Source: Gracilaria gracilis (taxonomy: Eukaryota; Rhodophyta; Florideophyceae; Gracilariales; Gracilariaceae). Taken from it: DNA of 64,000 nt. How positions within the stretch are numbered: position 1 is the stretch's first letter; each line of letters begins with the position of its first letter. Position numbers and translations under genes: made by a program. Positions 10,423-19,755 of this stretch are shown here, piece after piece. Location: NCBI GenBank assembly GCA_030374805.1, contig JARGSG010000018.1, forward strand, positions 372,001-436,000, in the 5' to 3' direction. Under the pieces are notes generated by a model. That model worked only from the letters and a program-made list of their open reading frames with translations. It ran no database searches and was not told where the DNA came from.

Positions 10423-11139
10423 TTACGCTGTAACCGTCACAACTAGAGCTGTTTCGAACGAATCCAGGTCCACCACCAAATTTCTCGACTCAATCACTAC
10501 CACGGCCGATCCCGTCCGCCGTCCGCGAAGGCTGATTTCCAGCCCGTCCACGCGCACGTTCACGTCGTTAAACGTCAGAAGTGCCTCTTTCTTCTCCAAC
10601 AGCACGTGCGCGGTAGCCTCCACGTCCACCATGTCTGGTGCGTGAGCGATTGACTGCAGAGTGATCGTTTCGCGCTCACTTTGCTTCGAAGCACTGACCA
10701 CGAGCCCGACGCCGTTGTTACCGGACAGCATCTTCATACCACCGCTCTCATACTTGACATATGCAATGCCGTACACTGAATGAACTTGTTCCGCTACGTT
10801 CTTGTATCTGTCGCCGCCTTTTGTGGTCACTACTACCTCCAATGCGTACTTTGCGTTGCCTGGCAAACCTTCGAAGAAAAGCTTCATCGAAATGTCAGCT
10901 CTCGAACTTGACAGTGATAGAACTTGTACCTGATGAGAGCTGATTATGTGCTTGTCTACCGTTTGTAGAGATATGTCTGTTAGCTTTTCACCGTCGTTCA
11001 GTTCTAGGAGAAAGGCCTGAGTTGACTCTCCTGATCCATATTGTTGAAGTGTCTCACTAGGACCATCTATGTGCATTAATGTACAGTTTACGAAACTGCT
11101 TAGCATCAGCGCGATTACGAGGTAGGAGACTACTTTCAT
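10423..11139 (-). CDS. Secreted protein of unknown function
   Basis: A 238-residue single-exon frame with a typical signal peptide (MKVVSYLVIALMLSSFVNC, about 1-19). The mature part is beta-rich in appearance, with many Val/Thr/Ser and few Cys. It contains stretches such as ADISMKLFFEGLPG and YALEVVVTTKGGDRY, and ends in ALVVTVTA. No family is recognised. It sits just upstream of the duplicated Cys-rich block and is transcribed away from it. Codon use is GC-rich at third positions, like the neighbouring secreted genes, which supports it as a real gene. Confidence 0.7.
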   Translation of the reverse strand: MKVVSYLVIALMLSSFVNCTLMHIDGPSETLQQYGSGESTQAFLLELNDGEKLTDISLQTVDKHIISSHQVQVLSLSSSRADISMKLFFEGLPGNAKYALEVVVTTKGGDRYKNVAEQVHSVYGIAYVKYESGGMKMLSGNNGVGLVVSASKQSERETITLQSIAHAPDMVDVEATAHVLLEKKEALLTFNDVNVRVDGLEISLRGRRTGSAVVVIESRNLVVDLDSFETALVVTVTA

Positions 11140-11159
11140 TGCGTTTGGTTGGCTCTAAA

Positions 11160-13215
11160 ACTCGGCACGGACCGAAGAAAAAGTCATGCTTAGCATCCTC
11201 AAATATGACTCTTATAGACTATGTAAGGGTCAGTCTAATTCCTACTTGGGTATCGCTGCTAGATTTGGACTCACATACCTCTAAATGTTTCTCAATTAGG
11301 AAGAATTGCAAGTAAAACATAAAAGCAAGACCGAAATAATTTCTATTTAGGGCTTTGAAAAGCACCCTTTAGAACGACAAAACCTCACAGAGCTGTTCTT
11401 GGATAATTGAAGAATATAATAATATTCGTATTATTCAGTTTTGTATTGGAACTTTTCAAAATAGAAAAGTTTTAGGGAGGTGACATAATATTATTACGAA
11501 GCTAGTGCCAAAGATATCACTTGCTTTCATACTCTACGAGGATATGTGTTTTACCCTAGCGACGGTATTGGTGACGTACCGTTCATACATGGATTTGTTG
11601 TGGATACAGGATGACATTGATTGTGGGCTGACACCTTGGCGAAGCGTTCTTGTGTCATACGTGTGGGGAAAGCTACAGGGGAGCATCAACACGCACGTTT
11701 CTGTTGGCTGGCTACTCGTTGCATCTAACATTATCTACAACGATTTACAACGAAAGACATTTTCTTGTTGTCAAACGAAGCATGGCGACAAAACAACAAA
11801 CTGAGAGGCAGGGCATTGCAGCTATCTTACGAAGGATAAAAAATTTTGTGATGAAAGGGGGTGAACCTGCTCAAAAAAGATTATCTAATGATTGTTAGCC
11901 CAGCGGTTGTAGTGTTGGAAACAAAGAGCTTGGTGAGCTCAAGTCTGAGACATAAGCACTATTATTGGATGGACACACAAACCCTACCCGGGGACGAAAG
12001 AAGTTGCCGGTGACAAATTCCAAGTGACGAAACGCTTGGCATGAGATAGATAAATGTAGCTTCAAAATCGTTGGAAGCACTTCACCTCCGAGTGCAAAAG
12101 AGAACCCCTGCGAAGGAGATTTGAATCTTAACCAAGTTCCACTCCAATATTGGCTCAATGCCGCCGACCTCAACAAGCGAAATCCATCTGCCTCATCTAG
12201 AACTTGCACTCTGATTCCACACTCACACATCCAGCCCCAAGTGGAGATTCACCACGACCCTAGCCTATAGCTGTTGCTCTACTTAAAAAGCGTACGGCCC
12301 GCCTGTAGGAGAGCTACGCAAATTGTGTAGCGAAGCTAACCTGATGCAAGATACGAAAATGATCACAAGTGCGCAAGTGCTACTTCTTCTCACCTTAGTG
12401 TGCGTGGTGCTCAAGCGCGGCGATGCGCAGGGCATTGACGCGCGTGCACCGTCCGGCGCTTTCTGGGAGCTGCCGTTCCTGCTGACCACGCCAAGGCCGA
12501 CCGTGTCTCTCCCCAGGTTTGCGGCCGCGCCAAGACCGGACGGACCCAACGGAGCATTCTGCGACGTGCGCCAACAAGACTGTCCTTCCGGCTTCAAATG
12601 CATCAGCGAGACGCTCAACGGCGCGCCACGCTGCCGCCCGCTCGTGGACAACCCGGACCAGGTGGGGGACAACTGTAACACGCTGATGAACAACGACGGC
12701 GACTCGTGCGACGTCGACGGCATCTGTGTCAATGGCGTTTGCCGCCAGATGTGCCAGCCGTCATCGGCGGTGTGCTCGAGAGTGACGGACTTGTGCCACG
12801 TCTATGGCGGCGGCGTGCCGCTCTGCGAGATGCCGTGCTTCCCGCTGAGCAGCGGCGTGTGTGATGAGCATCCGGACACGTTCTGCTCGTCGGACTCGGG
12901 CGTGCCGGATGGGCGTTTCACGTGCGTGCAAGAGACGGGTGAGCCGCTGGGGCTGGCGGGTGCCTCTTGTGTACGCACCTCGCAGTGCAGACAGGGCTTC
13001 GCTTGCGTGGACAAGACGCGCTTGCCGTCGGGGTTCTGCGATGATGCCAGTACGCTTCGCTGCTGCACGGCGCTGGCGGAGGATGTGGGCGACTGCCCGC
13101 AGACGTCGCCCAGCCTCTCGCTGGTTCCGCTGTTCCAGAGCGCACCGCCTGGGCTAGAAGGCCTCGGCGTCTGTGCGCTGTTCTAAGGTTGGCGGAGGGC
13201 TTGTTGCTATCAACG
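11160..13215 (+). repeat. Segmental duplication, copy A
   Basis: The block from the CTCGGCAC stretch upstream of the first Cys-rich gene to just past its stop is repeated at about 14110-15870. Similarity includes non-coding DNA (the upstream GGTCAGTCTAATTCC region and the 200 bp before the gene). Copy A carries about 350 bp of extra sequence around 11,340-11,700. Boundaries are approximate. Confidence 0.75.
12359..13186 (+). CDS. Secreted Cys-rich protein, copy A
   Basis: About 275 residues. The ATG at 12359 directly opens the signal peptide (MITSAQVLLLLTLVCVVL..., cleaved near GDAQ); an ATG at 12344 adds five residues. A Pro-rich spacer follows, then a domain with about 24 Cys: CDVRQQDCPSGFKC, DSCDVDGICVNGVCRQMC, VTDLCHVYGGGVPLCEMPC, CRQGFAC and LRCCTAL are its landmarks. 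The pattern recalls small disulfide modules of extracellular proteins (EB- or EGF-like), but no named family is certain. The last about 35 residues are Ser/Leu/Pro-rich and end in CALF. The location is probably extracellular or cell wall. It is a tandem paralogue of the gene at 15006-15845. Confidence 0.8.
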   Translation: MITSAQVLLLLTLVCVVLKRGDAQGIDARAPSGAFWELPFLLTTPRPTVSLPRFAAAPRPDGPNGAFCDVRQQDCPSGFKCISETLNGAPRCRPLVDNPDQVGDNCNTLMNNDGDSCDVDGICVNGVCRQMCQPSSAVCSRVTDLCHVYGGGVPLCEMPCFPLSSGVCDEHPDTFCSSDSGVPDGRFTCVQETGEPLGLAGASCVRTSQCRQGFACVDKTRLPSGFCDDASTLRCCTALAEDVGDCPQTSPSLSLVPLFQSAPPGLEGLGVCALF

Positions 13216-14109
13216 GGGAGCAAAACATGTCATGTTACATATTTGACCCTTGTTACTAACAAGTTGTTAGGCGGACCATGATCCGATCACGGTGCGAATT
13301 TGTCGATAATCGCGTTTCTGATGTGGGCATAACTATTGCATAGAAACAAGTAAAACAAAATGCATTCAAGAAACTTTTCTCCCTTATTTCATTTGCAATT
13401 TATACTTAGTAAATATGAACACCTACATCCCAAAATATGCGAGGCAGATTTGAACGCCCAAAACGGCGCAAACAACGCTTCATGGACAAGACTTTGTAAC
13501 ATTTTTTGGAAGAGACCAGGCCCGAATTGGTGAGTGGCGGACTACGGTAGACAACTAGCATAGCTTTGACAACCTGACTCCTTTTTGCAAGTGTTCATTC
13601 AAAGTAGTCACCATGTATAGAAGGGCATTTTTAAACACCCGACTGCAATTATGGGCCTTAAAATGATCTTTGGGCTTCAAACAGTAAACGAATCAAATTC
13701 AAGCGACGGCCGATAGAGCACTTCTTTCATACTTTGAGTAATAAGAATTCCGAAATTGTGTGTGCAACATTCTATCCACTTCAACGACCATCTCTCTTTC
13801 TCTGTTTGTCTCATGAAAGCGCCATAATGCCGTAATGGACCAAAAGTCGTTCATTTAGGCCACGTATAGGCCCTTTATGTTTGTATGACTATTTTGTGAC
13901 TACTTGGGTTGACTTCTGCCAAATCTGCCTGACTATATGACTTAGAACACCAACAAAGAGTAGTGAGGAATACTTCCCGGTAATCTGCAAGATAGTTCCA
14001 TAGAAGGACGACCAACAGTTTGCGATAAGATATAAATGACGCATTTGCGAAGAGAATACAGCAAAGACTTAATTTTCGCATTTGCAGTTCTTTAAACCAG
14101 CCCCATATG
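13216..14109. other. Intergenic between the duplicated blocks
   Basis: No ATG frame with recognisable features and no repeat or RNA gene are seen. A minus-strand frame at 13875-14174 looks like chance. Confidence 0.45.
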
Positions 14110-14273
14110 AAATGTCGGCACGCACAGAAGCAAATGTCATTCTTAGCATTCTCAACATTACTCTCAAAGACCATTTAGATAAGGGCCAATCTAGTTCCTG
14201 CTTGGGTGTCACTGCTAGATCGGGAATAATTGATTACACATCATTTTGAGCTTCTGAAAAAATGAACTTCACG

Positions 14274-14350
14274 CGTTGTAATACACTTCTGAAACTTATC
14301 AAGAGTAGCCGTTAGCTACTCTTCATAAGATTCAGAAGTGTATTACAACG
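14274..14350. repeat. 77-bp hairpin (36-bp arms, 5-nt loop)
   Basis: The left arm begins CGTTGTAATACACTTCTGAA and pairs with the right arm ending at 14350, with two mismatches in 36 and loop CGTTA. Copy A of the duplication has only remnants near the right arm (TTTACAACGAAAG at about 11,745). It could be a small foldback element or a snap-back arising by local inversion. No target-site duplication is evident. Confidence 0.8.
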
Positions 14351-14732
14351 AAAGGAAATTTTTTTTCCTGATGTCAAAAGGGGAATGGGGGCAAAACAAC
14401 AGATTTAGAGGCAAGGCATTGCAGTGTAGTACTAAGGATGCGCAATTTTGTGGACTTCTATGAAAAACATTAACTTAGCTCTTAGAGAATAGGATTTCGA
14501 AAATATATGTGCATAGGGAAACGGTTGCTTAGAGACTCCCGAAATGGGGTGGTTTGGAGAGTTTAGTGTCCTCCGCTTCAGAGAGGCGAGTATTGTGTTA
14601 TCAGATGGGAACTCCAACCCTACTTGGGCACGAAGTGATTTGCAGTGACAAAATCCAAGTGACGAAAAGTTTCGAACCGAGTCAATATGGCTCCAAAATC
14701 GTTGGCCGCCACTTCACCTCCGCTTGTCCGAG

Positions 14733-14739
14733 TATAAAA
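14733..14739 (+). promoter_or_regulatory. TATA-like box of copy B Cys-rich gene
   Basis: TATAAAA stands about 270 bp before the chosen ATG in copy B, within an otherwise conserved promoter block. The same block in copy A has lost the TATA core. A transcription start near 14,765 would give a 5' UTR of about 240 nt. This is inference only. Confidence 0.35.
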
Positions 14740-15005
14740 GAGAACACCTGCGAAGGAGATTTCACTCTTAACAAAGTGCCGCTCTGCTAATGGCTCAATG
14801 CCGCCGCCCTCGACAAGCGAAGGCCATCTGCCTCATCTAGGACTTGCACTCTATTTCCACACACATACATCCAGCCCCGAGTGATGATGATCCAAGAGCC
14901 TATAGCTGTTGCGCTACTACAAAAGCGTACGGCCCGCTTGCAGGAGCTCAGAGCTACGCAAACTGCGTAATGCAACAGAAGCTAACCGTGATCGGGGATA
15001 CGAAA

Positions 15006-15845
15006 ATGCTCAAAAGTTCTCAAGTGCTACTTCTTCTCACCTTAGTGTGCGCGGTGCTCAAGCGCAGCGTTGCGCAGAGCCTTAACGGTCGTGCACCGTC
15101 CGGCGCTTTCAGGGGGCTGCCGCTTAATCTGCCGTTCCTGCGACCGCCGCCAAGGCCGCCCGCGACGTTCCCAAGGTTTCTGCCAGTGCCCAGAGTGGGA
15201 GGCCCCGGCGGAGCATTCTGCAACGTGCGCCAACAAGACTGCCCTTCGGGTTTCAAGTGCATCAGCGAGACACTCAACGGCGCGCCGCGCTGCCGCGCGC
15301 TCGTGGGCAACCCGGACCAGGTGGGGGACGACTGTAAAACGCTGATGAACAACGACGGCGATTCGTGCGACGTCGACGGCATCTGTGTCAATGGCGTTTG
15401 CCGCGAGCTGTGCCAGGCTTCGTCGCCGATATGCCAGGAAGTGACGGACTTGTGCCACGTCTACGGCGGCGGCGTGCCGCTCTGCGAGATGCCGTGCTTC
15501 CCGCTGAGCAGCGGCGTGTGTGATGAGCATCCGGACACGTTCTGCTCGTCGGACTCGGGCGTGCCGGATGGGCGTTTCACGTGCGTGCAGCGCACGGGCG
15601 GGCCACTGGGGCTGGCGGGCGCTTCATGTGTGCGCACCTCGCAGTGCAGACAGGGCTTCGCATGCGTAATCAAGACGCGTTTGCCAGCGCAGTTCTGTGA
15701 TGACAGTAATACGCTTCGATGCTGCACGGCTCTGGCGGAGGATGTGGGCGACTGCCCGCAAACGTCGCCCAGCCTCTCGCTGGTTCCGCTGTTCCAGAGC
15801 GCGCCGCCTGGGCTGGAAGGCCTCGGCGTTTGTGCGCTGCGCTAA
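15006..15845 (+). CDS. Secreted Cys-rich protein, copy B
   Basis: A 279-residue paralogue of the gene at 12359. The signal peptide starts MLKSSQVLLLLTLVCAVL and ends near SVAQ. An in-frame upstream ATG (14970) would add 12 residues and weaken the leader. A Pro-rich spacer (RPPPRPPATFPRF) is longer than in copy A; the Cys framework is the same. A 150-nt coding tract (15440-15589) is identical to copy A but for one synonymous change, while flanking codons differ often. That points to gene conversion or strong constraint. The C-terminus ends in CALR rather than CALF. The function is unknown; an extracellular role is inferred from the leader and Cys content. Confidence 0.8.
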   Translation: MLKSSQVLLLLTLVCAVLKRSVAQSLNGRAPSGAFRGLPLNLPFLRPPPRPPATFPRFLPVPRVGGPGGAFCNVRQQDCPSGFKCISETLNGAPRCRALVGNPDQVGDDCKTLMNNDGDSCDVDGICVNGVCRELCQASSPICQEVTDLCHVYGGGVPLCEMPCFPLSSGVCDEHPDTFCSSDSGVPDGRFTCVQRTGGPLGLAGASCVRTSQCRQGFACVIKTRLPAQFCDDSNTLRCCTALAEDVGDCPQTSPSLSLVPLFQSAPPGLEGLGVCALR

Positions 15846-15870
15846 GGTTGGCGGAGGGCTTGTTGCTGTC

Positions 15871-16735
15871 AACGAGAGAAAGTTGTGGAGGTGCATGGGC
15901 GGTTGAGCTTCTGTCTGGATCCGTCTTCGTTCTTGTCATATTATTGGTCCTTGCTGACGTACCTGGACAAGGAGCAGGGTGCCCCCTGCAAATTCAGGAC
16001 AGTTTGAATTCAAAATGCCGAGTAGAGTCAAAGCGCATCTATGCTGCCACGTGACACACGCGTACATGTGTCACATATTCATGAAAATGAGCGAGTAGTA
16101 AAGCTTCTTCGTGGAGAGTATAGAATCTATACTATAGATACATACGTGCAATACGGGCGGAGTTGTTGGTGACTTGGTCGCTGAGCAGTTAGCACACTAA
16201 AGTCTTGGCTGGGCACCAGACTAACTCGCGCAACTTCATCTTTTCATATGGATCCACAAAATGCGCACCCCAACGGCGTGGTCCTACTTGACTAGTTTTG
16301 GAGAAAGAAACGAATGAGAAAAAGTTTTTATCAACAGCTTCGCATGACAAGCTAGACACTTGTGCTCCCTCATCTCACATGCTGTCAACAATAGGTGCAA
16401 CACGGGCGTTAGAAAGCGAAGTGCTATGATTGTGATTGTTGTCACAATATGAAAAGCACAAACGCAGATAGAAAAATAATGCACCGAGCAATGACGGCTT
16501 CATTTTTTTTTTCGTATCGCATTCGTCCAAACGTCGTGTACGTGAAAGAGAAAAAAGTGTAGCTGGCAACAAGATGCATAAAACAGATGGGACACTTTAG
16601 TGTGAAATATGAGGTACGAATTGGCCCAACTCTTCAGGGGCAAAGAATAGGTCATTTCTACATGCGTATCATCTTTCGTTTCTTTTACTCTCCAATATTT
16701 CGTCGTAGTGCTGCAGTTGCGGACAAGTGCGTAAA
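15871..16735. other. Intergenic, no gene seen
   Basis: No supported coding frame. The last about 100 bp resemble the 3' flank of the zinc-finger gene at 19039, so they probably belong to the duplicated zinc-finger unit. Confidence 0.45.
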
Positions 16736-17353
16736 TCATTTATCACCATTTCTTCGCCTCGCCGGGCAGTACTTGTCTTGATGAGCGAACATATTGGATA
16801 GGCGATTAAACTTTTTCCCACACCGATATGTGCATTCAATGTCAGGGGTCGCCTTGTGTTGCTGCATATGAGCCGTAAATTCACACTTGCGGTACGCCGT
16901 ATACATGCAAGGCGACGCAGGACACTTTTACCACTGACATTTCTTCAAGTGAGCGTTCAGGCGGTTGTTGGTGATCAGCTTGCCGCAAATGGGACAAAAA
17001 GACTTGTTCATAGGGATCACGCGCTCGTTGTGTGTCCGAAGATGGTGCTTGAAGTCACCCTTGAGAAACGTCATGTAGCCACAACCTTGTTCAAAGCATG
17101 CGCGAAGCTCGCATGATTTCATATGCCACTTGAGGTGGCTGCTGACGATCATGCGTGTACAAGTCGGGCACTGGGTCTTGTTGCAGAGGTTGCCACCGAC
17201 GCCAGACACTCTTCCCTCACCATTTACTGGGGAGTGAGTTCGAATGCGCTTTGCGTGGTTTGGCTCTGGGAGGTCGTTGTCGCTTTCATGGCGAAGTCGC
17301 TTTCTTGCATCATTGCAAGATCTACGGGAAGAAGCTGATGAACGAGAACTCAT
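16736..17353 (-). pseudogene. Zinc-finger gene A (C2HC/C2H2) with a premature in-frame stop
   Basis: It reads from ATG 17353 as MSSRSSASSRRS with a basic Ser/Arg-rich N-terminus. Then come CPTCTRMIV...HMKSC (C2HC), a C2H2-like finger (ACFEQGCGYMTF...HHLRTH) and CPICGKLITNNRLNAHLKKC (C2HC). A TAA at 16928-16930 closes this 141-residue frame. Beyond it the same frame continues with KCPASPCMYTAYRKCEFTA...H and CTYRCGKKFN...AHQDKYC to a TGA at 16736-16738, matching fingers 4 and 5 of the intact paralogue at 19039-19755. So it is either a pseudogene or a truncated three-finger protein. Such proteins bind nucleic acid; the targets are unknown. Confidence 0.75.
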
Positions 17354-18136
17354 GCTAGTGCTAGTTTTTGTTTGTCAGACCAATGCGGGGGATTGTTTCG
17401 CTCGAGCACATGGGAGAATGGAAGAACGACAAGTTTCTTCTTAAGCTTTTGCCCACTGCAATTTGAAGTGTCTGCGCTCTAAGCATTTTGGGAAACTGTA
17501 GCGAACTACAGAGATAAGCGGAATAGGTTTTGAATTTACGGAGTTAATTCATAATCGTTTTGCACGTCTACACAGTAGACTCTACAGAGTATATTTGACT
17601 AAATATGATTCACGAATTGATACTGCATACCAAGAGCAACGCTCTTTGAAAATGTTACTTACATGATTATTTGTTTTCAAATTCATTTTTATGCTATAGT
17701 CATATTCATTTAGCGATCTGGAAATATGAATTTGTGCTTTTTGTATCCGCCGCCGTGCGTGTGACGCGTTGCCGTGATTGCGGCCGAGCACCGACTCGCT
17801 CAGCTCGGTGGACCGAGTTTGGTGCCGGAGCCCGCCGTCAAGCGTTCTACAATAGCCTATCGGCCTTGGGAACGAACGCCCTGACGTATCCGTAGTAAGT
17901 TATGTATGGCAGCTGGTGGAAAGCGCGGGGTAACGCTCTTAGCGCCCTTATCCGTTAAAGTCTGCGCCGTTATGAATTGAAGAATTCAATATAGCTGTGA
18001 AAAAACCAAAACATTTAATTGAACGAGCATCTGCATGCACACGTGGACCACGCGCACAGCTGTCGCAATGCCAACAAACAACTCCAGCCTGCGTTGATAG
18101 TGAAGCTGTTGTTGGAGAGGGCTAAAAGAGTAGAAG
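17354..18136. other. Intergenic, no gene seen
   Basis: AT-rich except for a GC-rich patch at about 17,745-17,880, which is open in one frame but lacks an ATG of its own context and any recognised domain. Confidence 0.4.
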
Positions 18137-18224
18137 TGGATCTGCCGGGCCTGTCGGCAGTAGCGTTCGATCCCGGTACCTCTCCCATGCTAAGGGAGCA
18201 CTCTACCAATTGAGCTACAGACCC
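18137..18224 (-). tRNA. tRNA-Ala (anticodon AGC) with a 15-nt insertion in the T-loop
   Basis: Read on the minus strand: acceptor GGGTCTG (18224-18218) pairs fully with CAGATCC (18144-18138), including a G3-U70 wobble, the alanine identity element. The D-arm is GCTC-AATTGGTA-GAGT. The anticodon arm is CTCCC-TTAGCAT-GGGAG, giving anticodon AGC. A 5-nt variable loop, T-stem CCGGG/CCCGG and discriminator A follow. The T-loop between the two T-stem strands (18150-18171) has 22 nt instead of 7. It starts ATCGAA, close to the normal loop, so 15 nt look like an ectopic intron. Inside lies a CTGCCG/CGGCAG hairpin that overlaps the T-stem. Ectopic T-loop introns are known in red algal nuclear tRNAs. 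The alternative is a dead copy, but all other stems are perfect. Confidence 0.85.
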
Positions 18225-18235
18225 ATCACTTTCAT

Positions 18236-18879
18236 TCAGACGTTTTCCCCATAGCCTACATCTTGAACCAAGATATGGCCCGAGCGGCAGCCAACAACCA
18301 CGTTTCGTTCCCTTCCGTTCCAATAAACTACACCTATCTGCGGAGCCTCCGAGCTCAGAAGCACTCTCTGTCGAATTCGATTTGGGCTCTGAATATCAAT
18401 CAAACCGTTCTGTTCCGTACTAAAAGGTACATCTCTTGAAGGAATCGTCCACGCGACCACAAATTGATTTCGGCCCAAAGTTTTGCTTTTCATACACGCA
18501 TCTTCTCTACAACGTATGTCATTTCATGTTTGTGATCTGGATTGCGCTCGTAGTTGCAAGGTGCTGCAATCACCTCCGTAAAATATTCACGCAGCGAATA
18601 TAAACGCTGGGAAAGAGGCGCCGATGAGCGTCTCAGATAACTTGCCAGGCGCCGGTTATTCACAACCGAACACAGTTCCCAGCCTCTACACAGCCCAAAC
18701 TTTCCTCGTTTGGATTTACTAGAGCTGTACAGCCGCTCATGTTCTGTTGGTGCTATCCATGGCAATTGACATTTTTCCAACCATATCAAGAGCCACCCGA
18801 GTGACGTACGAGTGGATATGCCACCATCGTCTCTCTGACTGCTGCCCAGTAAAGAGTAGGGCAAAGGATTGAAGGGCAC
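18236..18879 (-). pseudogene. Two abutting frames, possible relic of a WD40-like gene
   Basis: A 129-residue frame (18879-18490) ends in TGA overlapping the ATG of an 85-residue frame (18493-18236), in a different phase. The second contains IGVVYWNGRERNVVVGC and SGHILVQDV, which resembles a WD40 blade (I..V.W....VAVGC..G.I.V.D). The first has no recognised domain. This could be a decayed or frameshifted WD-repeat gene, two exons, or chance. It lies between the tRNA and zinc-finger gene B. Confidence 0.25.
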
Positions 18880-19038
18880 TCGCTTTGATCTGTTCTAAAG
18901 CTACGTAAGTCCTCCCGCGACAGACACCAGCTCGTTTTTATATCTGTTCTATAACATTTCATCGCTCCATTTTATTTCTCTGCTCTATGTACTCCTATTA
19001 TTCGTAGCTCTACAAGAATTACGGAGCATTCCTCAAAA

Positions 19039-19755
19039 TCATTCATCGCCACCTTTCGGCCTCAACGGGCAGTGCTTCTCTCGATGAGCATTCATATTGG
19101 ATTGACGATTAAACTTAGCTCCACATCTATTCGTGCATTCAATGTCAGGCACCATCTTGTGTTTCTGCAAATGAGCGCTGAATTGACCCGGTAGATACGT
19201 CGAGTATCTGCAACCTGGCTCAGGACAGTCGCGCGGCTGACAGGTCCTCAGGTGAAAGGTCATGCGGTTGTTGGTCATCATCCTCGAGCAAATTGGACAA
19301 GGAGACATGTTCGAGTAATCCACTACCCCAGTGTGCCTCTTAACATGATAGTTGTATTTCCCCTTTAGATACGTTTTAAAGTCACAATCAGGCACAGGGC
19401 ACTCGTACAGTCGGCACGAATTTAAGTGCCAGTTCATGCGGCTTTTGACAATCATCCTGGAACAAACTGGGCACGGAATCGTAGTTGCGAGAGCACCGCT
19501 CAGAGTAAACACCCTGCCTGTCACACTTGCGGACGCAGCGCCAGCAGAACCAGCGGCTGCATGCGCGCTTGCGGCTCCCGGTAGCAGGGCCGCGTCACCG
19601 TGGCTGGCGCCGGAGCTGCTGGAAGAAGAGCGAGCCTGTGTCCTCGCGCGCTTCGAGCTACGCTCCTCACCGCGATCGCTTCCAGTTCCCCGACGGTGGC
19701 TCTTTCTGTTGCTACTACCTGACCTACCGGAAGAATGTGATCCACGCGAACTCAT
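19039..19755 (-). CDS. Zinc-finger protein B, five alternating C2HC and C2H2 fingers
   Basis: A 238-residue intact single exon from ATG 19755. About residues 1-90 are disordered: Ser/Arg/Gly-rich with a KRARTQAR basic patch (possible nuclear signal), then Ala-rich. Fingers: C95-C98-H110-C114 (C2HC), C119-C124-H137-H141 (C2H2, four-residue Cys gap), C153-C156-H168-C172 (C2HC), C177-C182-H195-H199 (C2H2) and C207-C211-H224-H228 followed by Cys. The strict alternation suggests a two-finger unit that was duplicated. It is presumably a nuclear nucleic-acid-binding protein. Gene A is a close paralogue in the same orientation, with similar 3' flanks, so the pair arose by tandem duplication. Confidence 0.85.
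   Translation of the reverse strand: MSSRGSHSSGRSGSSNRKSHRRGTGSDRGEERSSKRARTQARSSSSSSGASHGDAALLPGAASAHAAAGSAGAASASVTGRVFTLSGALATTIPCPVCSRMIVKSRMNWHLNSCRLYECPVPDCDFKTYLKGKYNYHVKRHTGVVDYSNMSPCPICSRMMTNNRMTFHLRTCQPRDCPEPGCRYSTYLPGQFSAHLQKHKMVPDIECTNRCGAKFNRQSNMNAHREKHCPLRPKGGDE

Larger units (their letters stand above)
14110..15870 (+). repeat. Segmental duplication, copy B
   Basis: Partner of 11160-13215 in the same orientation, with the Cys-rich gene at its end. Copy B lacks about 350 bp present in A but has a 77-bp hairpin at 14274-14350. It also has a TATA-like box at 14733-14739 where A reads GTGCAAAAG. Confidence 0.75.

Noticed and set aside
11395-11480. Short AT-rich palindromes (AACTTTTC/GAAAAGTT)
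   Set aside because: Arms of 8 bp in AT-rich DNA are expected by chance.
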